Notes under the pieces: generated by a model
Seen by the model: the letters and a program-made list of their open reading frames with translations, nothing else
Told to the model about the DNA's origin: nothing
Databases searched by the model: none
Shown here: one piece after another, positions 1-6,198 of the stretch
Layout of the letters: each line of letters starts with the position of its first letter
Numbering within the stretch: the stretch's first letter is position 1
Made by a program: the position numbers and the translations under genes
Origin: Desulfuromonadaceae bacterium UBA6124
GTDB lineage: Bacteria; Desulfobacterota; Desulfuromonadia; Desulfuromonadales; Trichloromonadaceae
Assembly: GCA_002423365.1 (NCBI GenBank)
Contig: DIVU01000356.1
Coordinates: 1 to 6,448, forward strand
Reading direction: 5' to 3'
Length of the DNA stretch: 6,448 bases

Positions 1-2
1 CC

Positions 3-1352
3 GCCCTGGCCACCAATCTGGGCATCTACCTCAAAGCCATCAACGAAGATCTGCCGGTCCCCCTCTTCAGCTTCGACAATCACTTCTCGGTCGATCGCAT
101 GTTCCGCATCGGACGTTCTCCTCACAACGGTAACGTGCTGAAGATGCTGGTGGAAAAAATGATCGATGCGGTGGTCGAGATGGGGGAGTACGGGGTGCAG
201 TTCGTCCCATCCAGCGGCGAACTGGCGGAGCTGCGCGACCAGGTGACCAACCCCGCGCGCCTCGCCCGCATCCTCGCCGAGTCGGAACTTTCCGGAGTCA
301 TCATCATCGACACCCGCCCCGACATGGACATCTTCACCCAGAATGCCCTCTTCGCCGCCGACCGGGTCGTGGTGCCGGTGAAGGACGCTCCCTCATTGGA
401 AAACTGCAAGCACCTCTACGATTTCTTCGACCGCCACGGGCTTTCCCGACGGGCGCTGCGCATCCTTCCCTGCCTGGTCGACCAGCGCATCCACTATGAC
501 GGACCTTTCCGCGACCCCTACCAGTTGCTCAAGGCCTACGCCATCAATCGCGGCTACCGTTGCCTGGAAGGTTATATCGCCAAGAGTCCCAAGGTCGAAT
601 CCCTCAACACCAACCCCGAAGGGAAGATCTACCCGGTCATCACCCACGGGCGCGCCACCGAGGTCCATGTCCAGTTTTCCCATCTGGCCCGTCAGATCTA
701 CCTGGATACCCTGGAGGCCCAGCCGCGCCGCCTCGATCTCTTCGCTGATGAACTGGGCCGTCAGGCCCATGCCCGGGATGAATCCTTCACCGCCCGCCGC
801 GAACACCTGAGCAGCGAATGCCTGCTCTGCGGCAAACCCCTCGACGCCGCCGACGGCAGCCTTCATGCCGGTTATTACTGGGAAAATCCCGCCGCTGAGC
901 GGGCCGGACTGCTCGAAGAGGACTGTTTCGCCGGCCTCGTCTTTCCTTATTTCTATCGCTCCCGGCGCCAGATCGAAAATCAGGACCCCTTGCGCGAACT
1001 CTTTCGCGAGTCGGCGCAACGCTCCTTCTTCGTCCTGCGCCGCGCCCCCAGCAGCCGGGGCTTCTATCAGCAGCAGCTCTCCTTCTACCGATTTGACGAT
1101 GAGGGGCTGGAAGTCTCCCACAAGGTCATCGACCTGCCCGAGTTGACCGGCGCCCCCCAGGAAGGGCTACCCCTCTGGACCCCGTTGCTGCGCACCGGCG
1201 CCCTGCTCGACGATGATAACCGCCTCACCGACGGTTTTCTGCTGATTCGCCGGGTCAGCTCCGATTTCACCGAAGGCATTCTCTACGACGAACAGTACCG
1301 GGAATTCCGGCAAACAGCCGAGCGCATCGCCGCGCAACTCCCCCGGGACTAA
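3..1352 (+). CDS. ParA/MinD-like ATPase with unknown Cys-containing C-terminal domain (5' partial)
   Basis: The open frame runs in from the left edge, so the ATG at 99 is internal. The 32 codons before it (ALATNLGIYLK..., then LFSFDNHFSVD) match the helix after a ParA P-loop and the motif holding the hydrolytic Asp (D25 in visible numbering, equivalent to D40 of B. subtilis Soj). The P-loop itself is outside the window. Walker B is VIIIDTRPD near residue 103, followed by a typical ParA stretch, NALFAADRVVVPVK. The ATPase fold appears to end near residue 237. About 210 residues follow that I do not recognise; they contain C273-x2-C276, H288 and C308, a possible metal site. ParA-family ATPases dimerise on ATP and position DNA or protein cargo. 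No parB or parS is visible nearby, so the cargo is unknown. The gene ends in TAA, 30 bases from the convergent yibQ-like gene. ParA family membership is firm; the role is open. Confidence 0.8.
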   Translation, partial: ALATNLGIYLKAINEDLPVPLFSFDNHFSVDRMFRIGRSPHNGNVLKMLVEKMIDAVVEMGEYGVQFVPSSGELAELRDQVTNPARLARILAESELSGVIIIDTRPDMDIFTQNALFAADRVVVPVKDAPSLENCKHLYDFFDRHGLSRRALRILPCLVDQRIHYDGPFRDPYQLLKAYAINRGYRCLEGYIAKSPKVESLNTNPEGKIYPVITHGRATEVHVQFSHLARQIYLDTLEAQPRRLDLFADELGRQAHARDESFTARREHLSSECLLCGKPLDAADGSLHAGYYWENPAAERAGLLEEDCFAGLVFPYFYRSRRQIENQDPLRELFRESAQRSFFVLRRAPSSRGFYQQQLSFYRFDDEGLEVSHKVIDLPELTGAPQEGLPLWTPLLRTGALLDDDNRLTDGFLLIRRVSSDFTEGILYDEQYREFRQTAERIAAQLPRD

Positions 1353-1382
1353 AGCGGCGGAGGAAAACCACCCGGCCGGAGC

Positions 1383-2654
1383 CTAGCGCACCAGCAGGCG
1401 GGAGGCCGGAACCACGCTGATTCCCTGGGAGCGCAGATAGCCAACCTCCGCTCGCAGGGCCGCGAAGGTTTCCGGATAGGGATGGCAGATTGCCAACGCC
1501 TCACCGTTTTTCACCGCCATGCGCGCCATGCGGCGGATCTCCCCGCGAATCGTCGAGACGTTGCGGACATTATCGAGAAAGATGTCCCGCCGCGCCGTCG
1601 CCACCCCCAACTCCCGCGCCGTTTCATACGCCACCGAACGGTTACTGGTGCGGCTGTCCACGAAAAACAACCCCGCCTTACGCAATTCCTCCAGCACCAC
1701 CGCCATCTTTTCCCGGCTCTCGGTAAAGCGCGAGCCCATGTGGTTGTTCCCCCCCGCCGCATGCGGCACCCGTTGCCGGTAACCGCGCACCAAGGCGCGG
1801 ATTTCCTCGTTGGACCGGCCCAGCAGCAGGGCATCGGCACCGGGGTTGGCGCGGGGGTAGCCCTGGGGTTCCATGGGCATGTGGATCATCACCTCCCGTC
1901 CGCGTTCATGGGCCATGGCCGCCACCTGCGGGGCCGCCTCGTTCTGAGGGATGATGGCGAAGGTCACCCCCAGGTCGATGGCGAGCAGCTCCCTGGCCGA
2001 GGCCAAGTCCCGGCCGAGATCGTCCATGACGATCGCCACCCGGCCGCCGCTCCCCGGGGAAGGCGGCGTCAGCGAGGTCGGCGGCGGCAGCACCGGCCGT
2101 GGCGCCGGGGGGGGCGGAAGAACCTTGGGCGGCGGGGGCGGGGCAACCCGAGGCGGACGAAACTGGAGACGCGCGACCACCCGATCCCCCAGCAGCACCA
2201 GCAGCGAACCGGGGGCACTGCCCGTTTCCAGTCGCACCTCCGGCGCCTCGCGACGCAAGGGGTCGAGCAGCGTATCCAGCTCCGCCGCATCCGGAAAGGG
2301 AGCATCGAGGACATAGGTCGTGACCCCGTGGTCTTGCTCGGTCGTCAGACCCGCATCGGCGTAGCCGCTCCGCGTCAGGGACTGCCGCAGAAGGCGGCGC
2401 AAGCCTTCGGGGTCCGGCAGCGACTGGGTCAATTCGGGCACAACCGGGGTCGGAGGTTTCACGATCACCGGCGGCGCCGGCGGCGGCGTTTCGGGGGGGG
2501 CGAGCCGGGATTGCCGGACATAGGTCAGCAGGATCAGACTGAGCAGAAGAAAGCCCACCACCCCCAGCGCGGCCAAGAGCAGGCGCAACTGTCGATTGGA
2601 GGACTTTTTAACGGACGGTCGTTTGGCGCGGCGGCTTTTTTTTCGAGGAGGCAC
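1383..2654 (-). CDS. yibQ: Divergent polysaccharide deacetylase family protein (YibQ/DUF610-like), membrane-anchored
   Basis: 423 residues. A basic N-terminus (1-23) precedes one membrane helix (about 24-46), which should leave the rest in the periplasm. Next come a Pro-rich linker (52-73), a small folded-looking segment (about 78-168), a second Pro-rich linker (169-200) and the deacetylase-like domain (204-420). Family motifs in order are MDDLG (D211, D212), HMPMEP (H258), GGNNHMGSRFT (H305), DSRTS (D333), RRDIFLDN and CHPYPET (H391). The family is a diverged branch of the NodB/polysaccharide deacetylase fold and is predicted to act on an envelope glycan; the substrate is not established. 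In E. coli yibQ follows envC, and here only ctpA intervenes. The GTG start gives the basic-then-hydrophobic N-terminus but has no clear Shine-Dalgarno sequence. It lies 13 bases past the T-tract of an intrinsic terminator. An overlapping ATG at 2661 is in another frame. Family call is strong; exact start is uncertain. Confidence 0.88.
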   Translation of the reverse strand: MPPRKKSRRAKRPSVKKSSNRQLRLLLAALGVVGFLLLSLILLTYVRQSRLAPPETPPPAPPVIVKPPTPVVPELTQSLPDPEGLRRLLRQSLTRSGYADAGLTTEQDHGVTTYVLDAPFPDAAELDTLLDPLRREAPEVRLETGSAPGSLLVLLGDRVVARLQFRPPRVAPPPPPKVLPPPPAPRPVLPPPTSLTPPSPGSGGRVAIVMDDLGRDLASARELLAIDLGVTFAIIPQNEAAPQVAAMAHERGREVMIHMPMEPQGYPRANPGADALLLGRSNEEIRALVRGYRQRVPHAAGGNNHMGSRFTESREKMAVVLEELRKAGLFFVDSRTSNRSVAYETARELGVATARRDIFLDNVRNVSTIRGEIRRMARMAVKNGEALAICHPYPETFAALRAEVGYLRSQGISVVPASRLLVR

Positions 2655-2667
2655 GGGGCATAACCAG

Positions 2668-2693
2668 AAAAAAAGGGGGGATATTCTCCCCCC
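2668..2693 (-). terminator. Rho-independent terminator after ctpA, before yibQ
   Basis: Read on the - strand, six G and an A (2693-2687) pair with T and six C (2681-2675) to give a perfect 7-bp stem with loop GAATA. Seven T (2674-2668) follow at once. This is a textbook intrinsic terminator, 27 bases past the ctpA stop. It should end or reduce transcription of ftsEX-envC-ctpA. It sits in the 66-base gap directly before the yibQ start, leaving no room for a separate promoter after it. It may therefore act as a partial terminator or leader element for yibQ. Confidence 0.85.
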
Positions 2694-2720
2694 GTCGTGA
2701 GTCGAAGAATCCCGCGCCGG

Positions 2721-4037
2721 TCAGACCGCGGGGGCGTTGAGTTCCTGGAAGACGCGCCAACCCTTGAGCAGGTCGAGAGCACGCATCAGCTGATAATCGT
2801 CCCGATCCGTCGCTTTCAGGTCGAACTTCCGGGGCGTTTCGACATCCTTCGGCTGGGCTTCGAGAGTTTCGGTGTCGAAATGGTTGCTCAGATCCTTCTC
2901 CCGGAAAGGTTCGCCGTCCCCCACCTTTTTCAGCTCGGCCGGAGCCACGACGATATCCGGGGTAATGCCCCGCGCCTGGATGGACGTGCCGTTCGGAGTG
3001 TAGTAACGGGCCGTGGTTAGGCGCAGCCCGGAGTTGTCGCTTAAGGGGATCACGGTCTGCACCGAGCCCTTGCCGAAGCTCTGGGTGCCCAGAACCAAGG
3101 CCCGGTCATGGTCCTGGAGGGCGCCGGCGACGATCTCCGAGGCGCTGGCGCTGCCGCTGTTGATCAGCACCACCAGGGGAAAGTCTTCCTCCTCCGTCCC
3201 CGGCCGGGCTTGGAATTCCATACGGCTGCCTTCCTCACGGCCATCGGTGTAGACGATCAGCCCCTTGCCGAGGAAGGCATCGGTCACTTTCACCGCCTGC
3301 TCCAGCAAGCCGCCGGGATTGTTGCGCAGATCGAGAACCAGTCCATTCAGGCGCCCACCATTTTCCTTGCGCAGATCCTTGAGCGCCTTGACCAGTTCCT
3401 CGTCGGTCCGCTCCTGAAACTGGGCCAGACGCACGTATCCGTAGCCGTCTTCCAGGGTGCGCGCCTTGACGCTGAGGATCTTGATGATTTCCCGCTTCAG
3501 CTCGAACTCCTTCGGTTTTTCGAAGGCTTCGCGGAAGATGGTGATGCGGATCGGGCTCCCCTTGGGACCGCGCATGAGCTTGACCGCGTCCATGACGCTC
3601 ATATCCTTGGTGAAGCCATCCTCGATCTTGACGATCTGATCCCCCGCCTGCAGTCCCGCCCGGTAGGCCGGCGTATCCTCGATGGGGGAAACGACGGTGA
3701 GGACGCCGTCCTTGATGGTGATCTCGATGCCGATACCGCCGAATTCACCGCGCGTGTCGTCCTTCATCTCTTTGTAGACGTCGGGGGGCATAAAGGAGGA
3801 ATGGGGATCGAGGGCGGCGAGCATGCCGTCGATGGCTCCGTAGATGAGTTCCTGCATGGGTACTTCTTCGACGTAGCTCTTACGCACCAGTGCCAGAACG
3901 TCGGTAAAGAGGCGGATATCCTCATACTGGGACTTGGCCTCGGCGGCAAGGGGCCGGGTCAACTGGGCCACCACCAGCCAACCGAGGGGAAGACAGGCCA
4001 ACAGAACCAACAGGCGCAACCAGCGGCGTTTGAACAT
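2721..4037 (-). CDS. ctpA: S41 family C-terminal processing protease (CtpA/Prc type)
   Basis: 438 residues, full length for the family. An N-terminal signal or anchor helix (about 7-30) exports it to the periplasm. The conserved LDPHSSFMPP lies at 76-85. A PDZ domain follows (about 100-170; GIGIEI, then RAGLQAGDQIVKI), which binds substrate C-termini. The S41 core includes LDLRNNPGG (235-243), SGSASASEI (294-302) with nucleophile S298, and FGKGSVQ with the general base K323 and Q327. The 25-residue spacing between Ser and Lys matches Prc and the D1 processing protease. The enzyme should be active. The ATG at 4037 is preferred over an in-frame TTG at 4067 because GGAGG lies 8 bases before it and the signal sequence starts there. 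It sits 26 bases after envC, so it is probably cotranscribed. CtpA/Prc proteases elsewhere degrade peptidoglycan hydrolases, so control of wall-splitting enzymes is a reasonable inference. The substrate is not shown by the sequence. Confidence 0.93.
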   Translation of the reverse strand: MFKRRWLRLLVLLACLPLGWLVVAQLTRPLAAEAKSQYEDIRLFTDVLALVRKSYVEEVPMQELIYGAIDGMLAALDPHSSFMPPDVYKEMKDDTRGEFGGIGIEITIKDGVLTVVSPIEDTPAYRAGLQAGDQIVKIEDGFTKDMSVMDAVKLMRGPKGSPIRITIFREAFEKPKEFELKREIIKILSVKARTLEDGYGYVRLAQFQERTDEELVKALKDLRKENGGRLNGLVLDLRNNPGGLLEQAVKVTDAFLGKGLIVYTDGREEGSRMEFQARPGTEEEDFPLVVLINSGSASASEIVAGALQDHDRALVLGTQSFGKGSVQTVIPLSDNSGLRLTTARYYTPNGTSIQARGITPDIVVAPAELKKVGDGEPFREKDLSNHFDTETLEAQPKDVETPRKFDLKATDRDDYQLMRALDLLKGWRVFQELNAPAV

Positions 4038-4045
4038 GGATGAAT

Positions 4046-4050
4046 CCTCC
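4046..4050 (-). promoter_or_regulatory. Shine-Dalgarno site of ctpA
   Basis: On the - strand GGAGG is followed by eight bases (ATTCATCC) and then the ATG at 4037. This spacing is close to ideal and decides the ctpA start in favour of ATG 4037 over the in-frame TTG at 4067. Confidence 0.85.
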
Positions 4051-4063
4051 GGGTGGGACAACC

Positions 4064-5254
4064 TCAACGAGGTTTAAGCCAGGGCGCCGGGTTGAGCGGC
4101 GTCCCGCGATGTCTGATTTCAAAGTATACCGTATCGCTCCCGTCATAGCCCGCATAGGCGACCGTTTCCCCCTGGGCGACCGTTTCGCCGACCCGTTTCG
4201 CCAGGCGCGAAGCCTGGGCATAGAGGGTATAGTAACTGTCGCCGTGGTCGAGGATGAGAAGATTGCCGTAGCCTTTGAACTCATTGGCGAAGGCAACCCG
4301 ACCGGACCAGACGGCGGTCACCGGCTGTTGCGGAGAGGCGCTGATTTCGATGCCGTGACTTTCGTACAGGGTTCCCAGATCGGCATGGCGCCCGGTCCCG
4401 AAGGAAACCTTGACCTTGCCGTTGACCGGCCAGGACAGCCGGCCCTTCTGCCGGCCGAAGGGGTTGGCCAGCGGGGTTTTGGGATCTTGCGCGGAAGGTT
4501 TGGGAGTATACGCCCGGGGCTTGGTCGATTCAAGTTTTTTGACCAGGCTCGACAGCCGCGCGGCCCGCTCCTTCAGGGCGGAGACCTCCCCAGAGAGCTT
4601 GCCCTTGTCGGTCTTAACCTTGGCCAGCAGCCGCTTCTTCAGTTCGGCAGCCTTTTTCAGGGAGTCCCGATCGCGCCGCCCCTGCACCACCAACGCTTCC
4701 TGCTCGGTCCGCAGGCCTGCGAGCCGCTCGCGAGTGGCGTTCAGCGCTTCCAGGCGCTGACGGTAACCGTCCAGAAGTTCCCGGTCCCGGCGGACGATGC
4801 GCCCGAAGAATTCGTAATCCTCGGCCATGCGCGCCGGGCTCTGCGCCAGCATCAGGGTCCGGAGCAAGCCCATGTCTCCCCCCTTGTAGAGCGTCACCAG
4901 ACGCTCTTCCACCCGTTTCCGCAACGACTCGGCAGCTTCTTTCTGGCGTACGCTCTCCCCTTCGGCCGCGGCCATTTCCTCCTTGAGGGAGGCAAGACGC
5001 CGGTCCTGGTTCGCCGTATTTTTTTGTAGGCGCGCCAGTTCGCTCTCCACCGTCTTCAGATCCTTCCCCAGGGACTTTTCCTCCTTTTCCTTCTTCGAGA
5101 GGGATTTGGTCGCCTGGGAAAGCCGCTGCTCAATCTCCTTGAGGGACTGCCGGGTTTCGTCAGCCTTGTTGTCGGCGGCCAGGCTCCACCCCGAGGGGCA
5201 AGCCAGCAGCGCCCAGAAGAGCGGGACAAGGAAAAAACCGATCCGTGAGTTCAA
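4064..5254 (-). CDS. envC: EnvC-like murein hydrolase activator with degenerate LytM (M23) domain
   Basis: 396 residues: a signal sequence (1-26), long coiled coil (about 28-245), a short linker, and a C-terminal LytM/M23 domain (about 272-393; LSWPVNGKVKVSFG, GRVAF, GYGNLLILDHGDSYYTLYA, YFEIR, NPAPWL). Active M23 enzymes carry HxxxD, a His in YAH and HxH. Here those positions are S299/E303, Q347 and T375/Y377, so no zinc site remains. This matches EnvC, which has no hydrolase activity and activates periplasmic amidases through its LytM domain, while its coiled coil binds FtsX. The start is TTG at 5254, overlapping the ftsX stop as TTGA, which suggests coupled translation. Cleavage after A26 (SLA|AD) is plausible, but LLAC (16-19) also fits a lipobox, so it may be a lipoprotein. 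The amidase it would activate is not in this window. Confidence 0.92.
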   Translation of the reverse strand: MNSRIGFFLVPLFWALLACPSGWSLAADNKADETRQSLKEIEQRLSQATKSLSKKEKEEKSLGKDLKTVESELARLQKNTANQDRRLASLKEEMAAAEGESVRQKEAAESLRKRVEERLVTLYKGGDMGLLRTLMLAQSPARMAEDYEFFGRIVRRDRELLDGYRQRLEALNATRERLAGLRTEQEALVVQGRRDRDSLKKAAELKKRLLAKVKTDKGKLSGEVSALKERAARLSSLVKKLESTKPRAYTPKPSAQDPKTPLANPFGRQKGRLSWPVNGKVKVSFGTGRHADLGTLYESHGIEISASPQQPVTAVWSGRVAFANEFKGYGNLLILDHGDSYYTLYAQASRLAKRVGETVAQGETVAYAGYDGSDTVYFEIRHRGTPLNPAPWLKPR

Positions 5255-6144
5255 ATCCGCACCAGTTTACGCAGGGACATGAGACTGCCGAAAAAACCGA
5301 GGAAGACCCCGGCGGAGACCAGCAGCAGCTGAAATCCGGGGGGGAGAAAGACGATGGACCCGCTGGCCGAGGCGAGGAGCAGGGAAGCCAGGGCCTCGTG
5401 CAGAAAATAACGGAAGACGGCAAAGGCGAGGCCGACGGCGATCAGGCCACCGAGCAGGCCCTGCAGGGCGCCTTCGATGAGAAAGGGGGTTTTGATGAAC
5501 ATGCTTGTCGCCCCGACCAGGCCCATCACCTCCAGTTCGTCGCGACGGGCATACTGAGTGAGGCGAATGGTGTTCGAAACGATGAAGAGGGCGGCGAACA
5601 GGAGAAAACCGCCGATCACCGCCCCCCCCAGTTTGAGCAGGGTGACGAAGGCCTCGAACTTTTCCAGCCATTCCCGGCCGAAACGCACCTCGTCGAGACC
5701 GAGATCCGTGCGCAGGGTATCCACGACCCGCTCGACTTGGGCGGGGGTGCGGAAATCGGGTTTGAGGGTGATGGCGAGCGATGCCGGCAGGATTTCGGGA
5801 CCGACCCCCTCAAGCAGATCCGCATCCCGGCCCAGCCGTTTTTTGAAGAGGGTCATGGCCTCTTCCCGGGAGGTGTAACCTACGGCGGCCACCTCGGGCA
5901 AAGCCTCGACCTTTGCGCGCAAGGCTTTGAGCGCCCCCGCCTCGGGGACGCGGTCGAGATAGGCGACGATCTCCACCCGCTCGCCGATATGAGCGGTCAG
6001 CTGCTGCACGTTGATGACCACCAGGGCGAAAAAAGCGATGATGGTCAGGGCCACCGCCGCCGTGCCCACCGCCACCCCACAAAGCAACGGGCACTGGCGC
6101 ATATTGCGCAAGGCCCGCAGAATAAAATAGATCAAGCGTTCCAC
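5251..6144 (-). CDS. ftsX: Cell division protein FtsX (ABC transporter-like permease)
   Basis: 297 residues with the FtsX layout: a short cytoplasmic N-terminus, TM1 (about 22-46), an extracytoplasmic loop of roughly 120 residues (47-167), TM2 (168-192), TM3 (about 222-247) and TM4 (about 270-291). The FtsX/MacB signature after TM2 is clear: RRDELEVMGLVGATSMFIKTP, then FLIEGALQGLLGG, roughly at 200-233. FtsX pairs with FtsE in the inner membrane at the division site, and its large periplasmic loop controls EnvC-type activators, here encoded by the next gene with a 4-base overlap. The start is GTG at 6144, preceded by AAAGGA at a 6-base spacing. It lies 54 bases after the ftsE stop. Confidence 0.95.
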   Translation of the reverse strand: MERLIYFILRALRNMRQCPLLCGVAVGTAAVALTIIAFFALVVINVQQLTAHIGERVEIVAYLDRVPEAGALKALRAKVEALPEVAAVGYTSREEAMTLFKKRLGRDADLLEGVGPEILPASLAITLKPDFRTPAQVERVVDTLRTDLGLDEVRFGREWLEKFEAFVTLLKLGGAVIGGFLLFAALFIVSNTIRLTQYARRDELEVMGLVGATSMFIKTPFLIEGALQGLLGGLIAVGLAFAVFRYFLHEALASLLLASASGSIVFLPPGFQLLLVSAGVFLGFFGSLMSLRKLVRI

Positions 6145-6150
6145 TCGTTA

Positions 6151-6156
6151 TCCTTT
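6151..6156 (-). promoter_or_regulatory. Shine-Dalgarno site of ftsX
   Basis: AAAGGA on the - strand lies 6 bases before the GTG start of ftsX at 6144. It supports the GTG as the true start. Confidence 0.7.
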
Positions 6157-6163
6157 TATTCTT

Positions 6164-6185
6164 CCCGCACCGCTCGGGGCACGGG
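6164..6185 (-). other. Possible mRNA hairpin between ftsE and ftsX
   Basis: On the - strand CCCGTGCC and GGTGCGGG can form an 8-bp stem, two pairs of which are G-U wobbles, around the loop CCGAGC. The same two positions are A-C mismatches on the + strand, so the structure favours the RNA of the ftsE-ftsX transcript. No T-tract follows, so it is not a terminator. It could be a stability or processing element, or chance in GC-rich DNA. Confidence 0.35.
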
Positions 6186-6198
6186 AGAAAGCATCTTC

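Noticed and set aside
99..101. ATG at 99 as the true start of the ParA-like protein
   Set aside because: The frame stays open to the left edge and the 32 codons before it encode conserved ParA sequence, including the catalytic Asp motif.
393..1121. - strand frame (242 codons) opposite the ParA-like gene
   Set aside because: The + strand reading has clear ParA motifs; the - strand reading has none.
1353..1410. Terminator between the convergent ParA-like and yibQ genes
   Set aside because: CCGGCC (1372-1377) can pair with GGCCGG (1404-1409), but the loop is 26 bases and no T-tract follows on either strand.
1482..2663. Long + strand frame (393 codons) opposite yibQ
   Set aside because: It mirrors a well-supported gene, is rich in His, Arg and Gly as expected from antisense GC-rich codons, and shows no domain or ribosome binding site.
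3108..4043. Long + strand frame (311 codons) opposite ctpA
   Set aside because: It is an antisense shadow of a protease with intact catalytic motifs and has no recognisable protein features.
4038..4067. TTG at 4067 as the ctpA start
   Set aside because: It overlaps the envC end and adds MRLSHPEDSS before the signal sequence; the ATG at 4037 has GGAGG at an 8-base spacing.
4040..5029. Long + strand frame (329 codons) opposite envC
   Set aside because: It is an antisense shadow; its start lies over the ctpA ribosome binding site and its composition is atypical.
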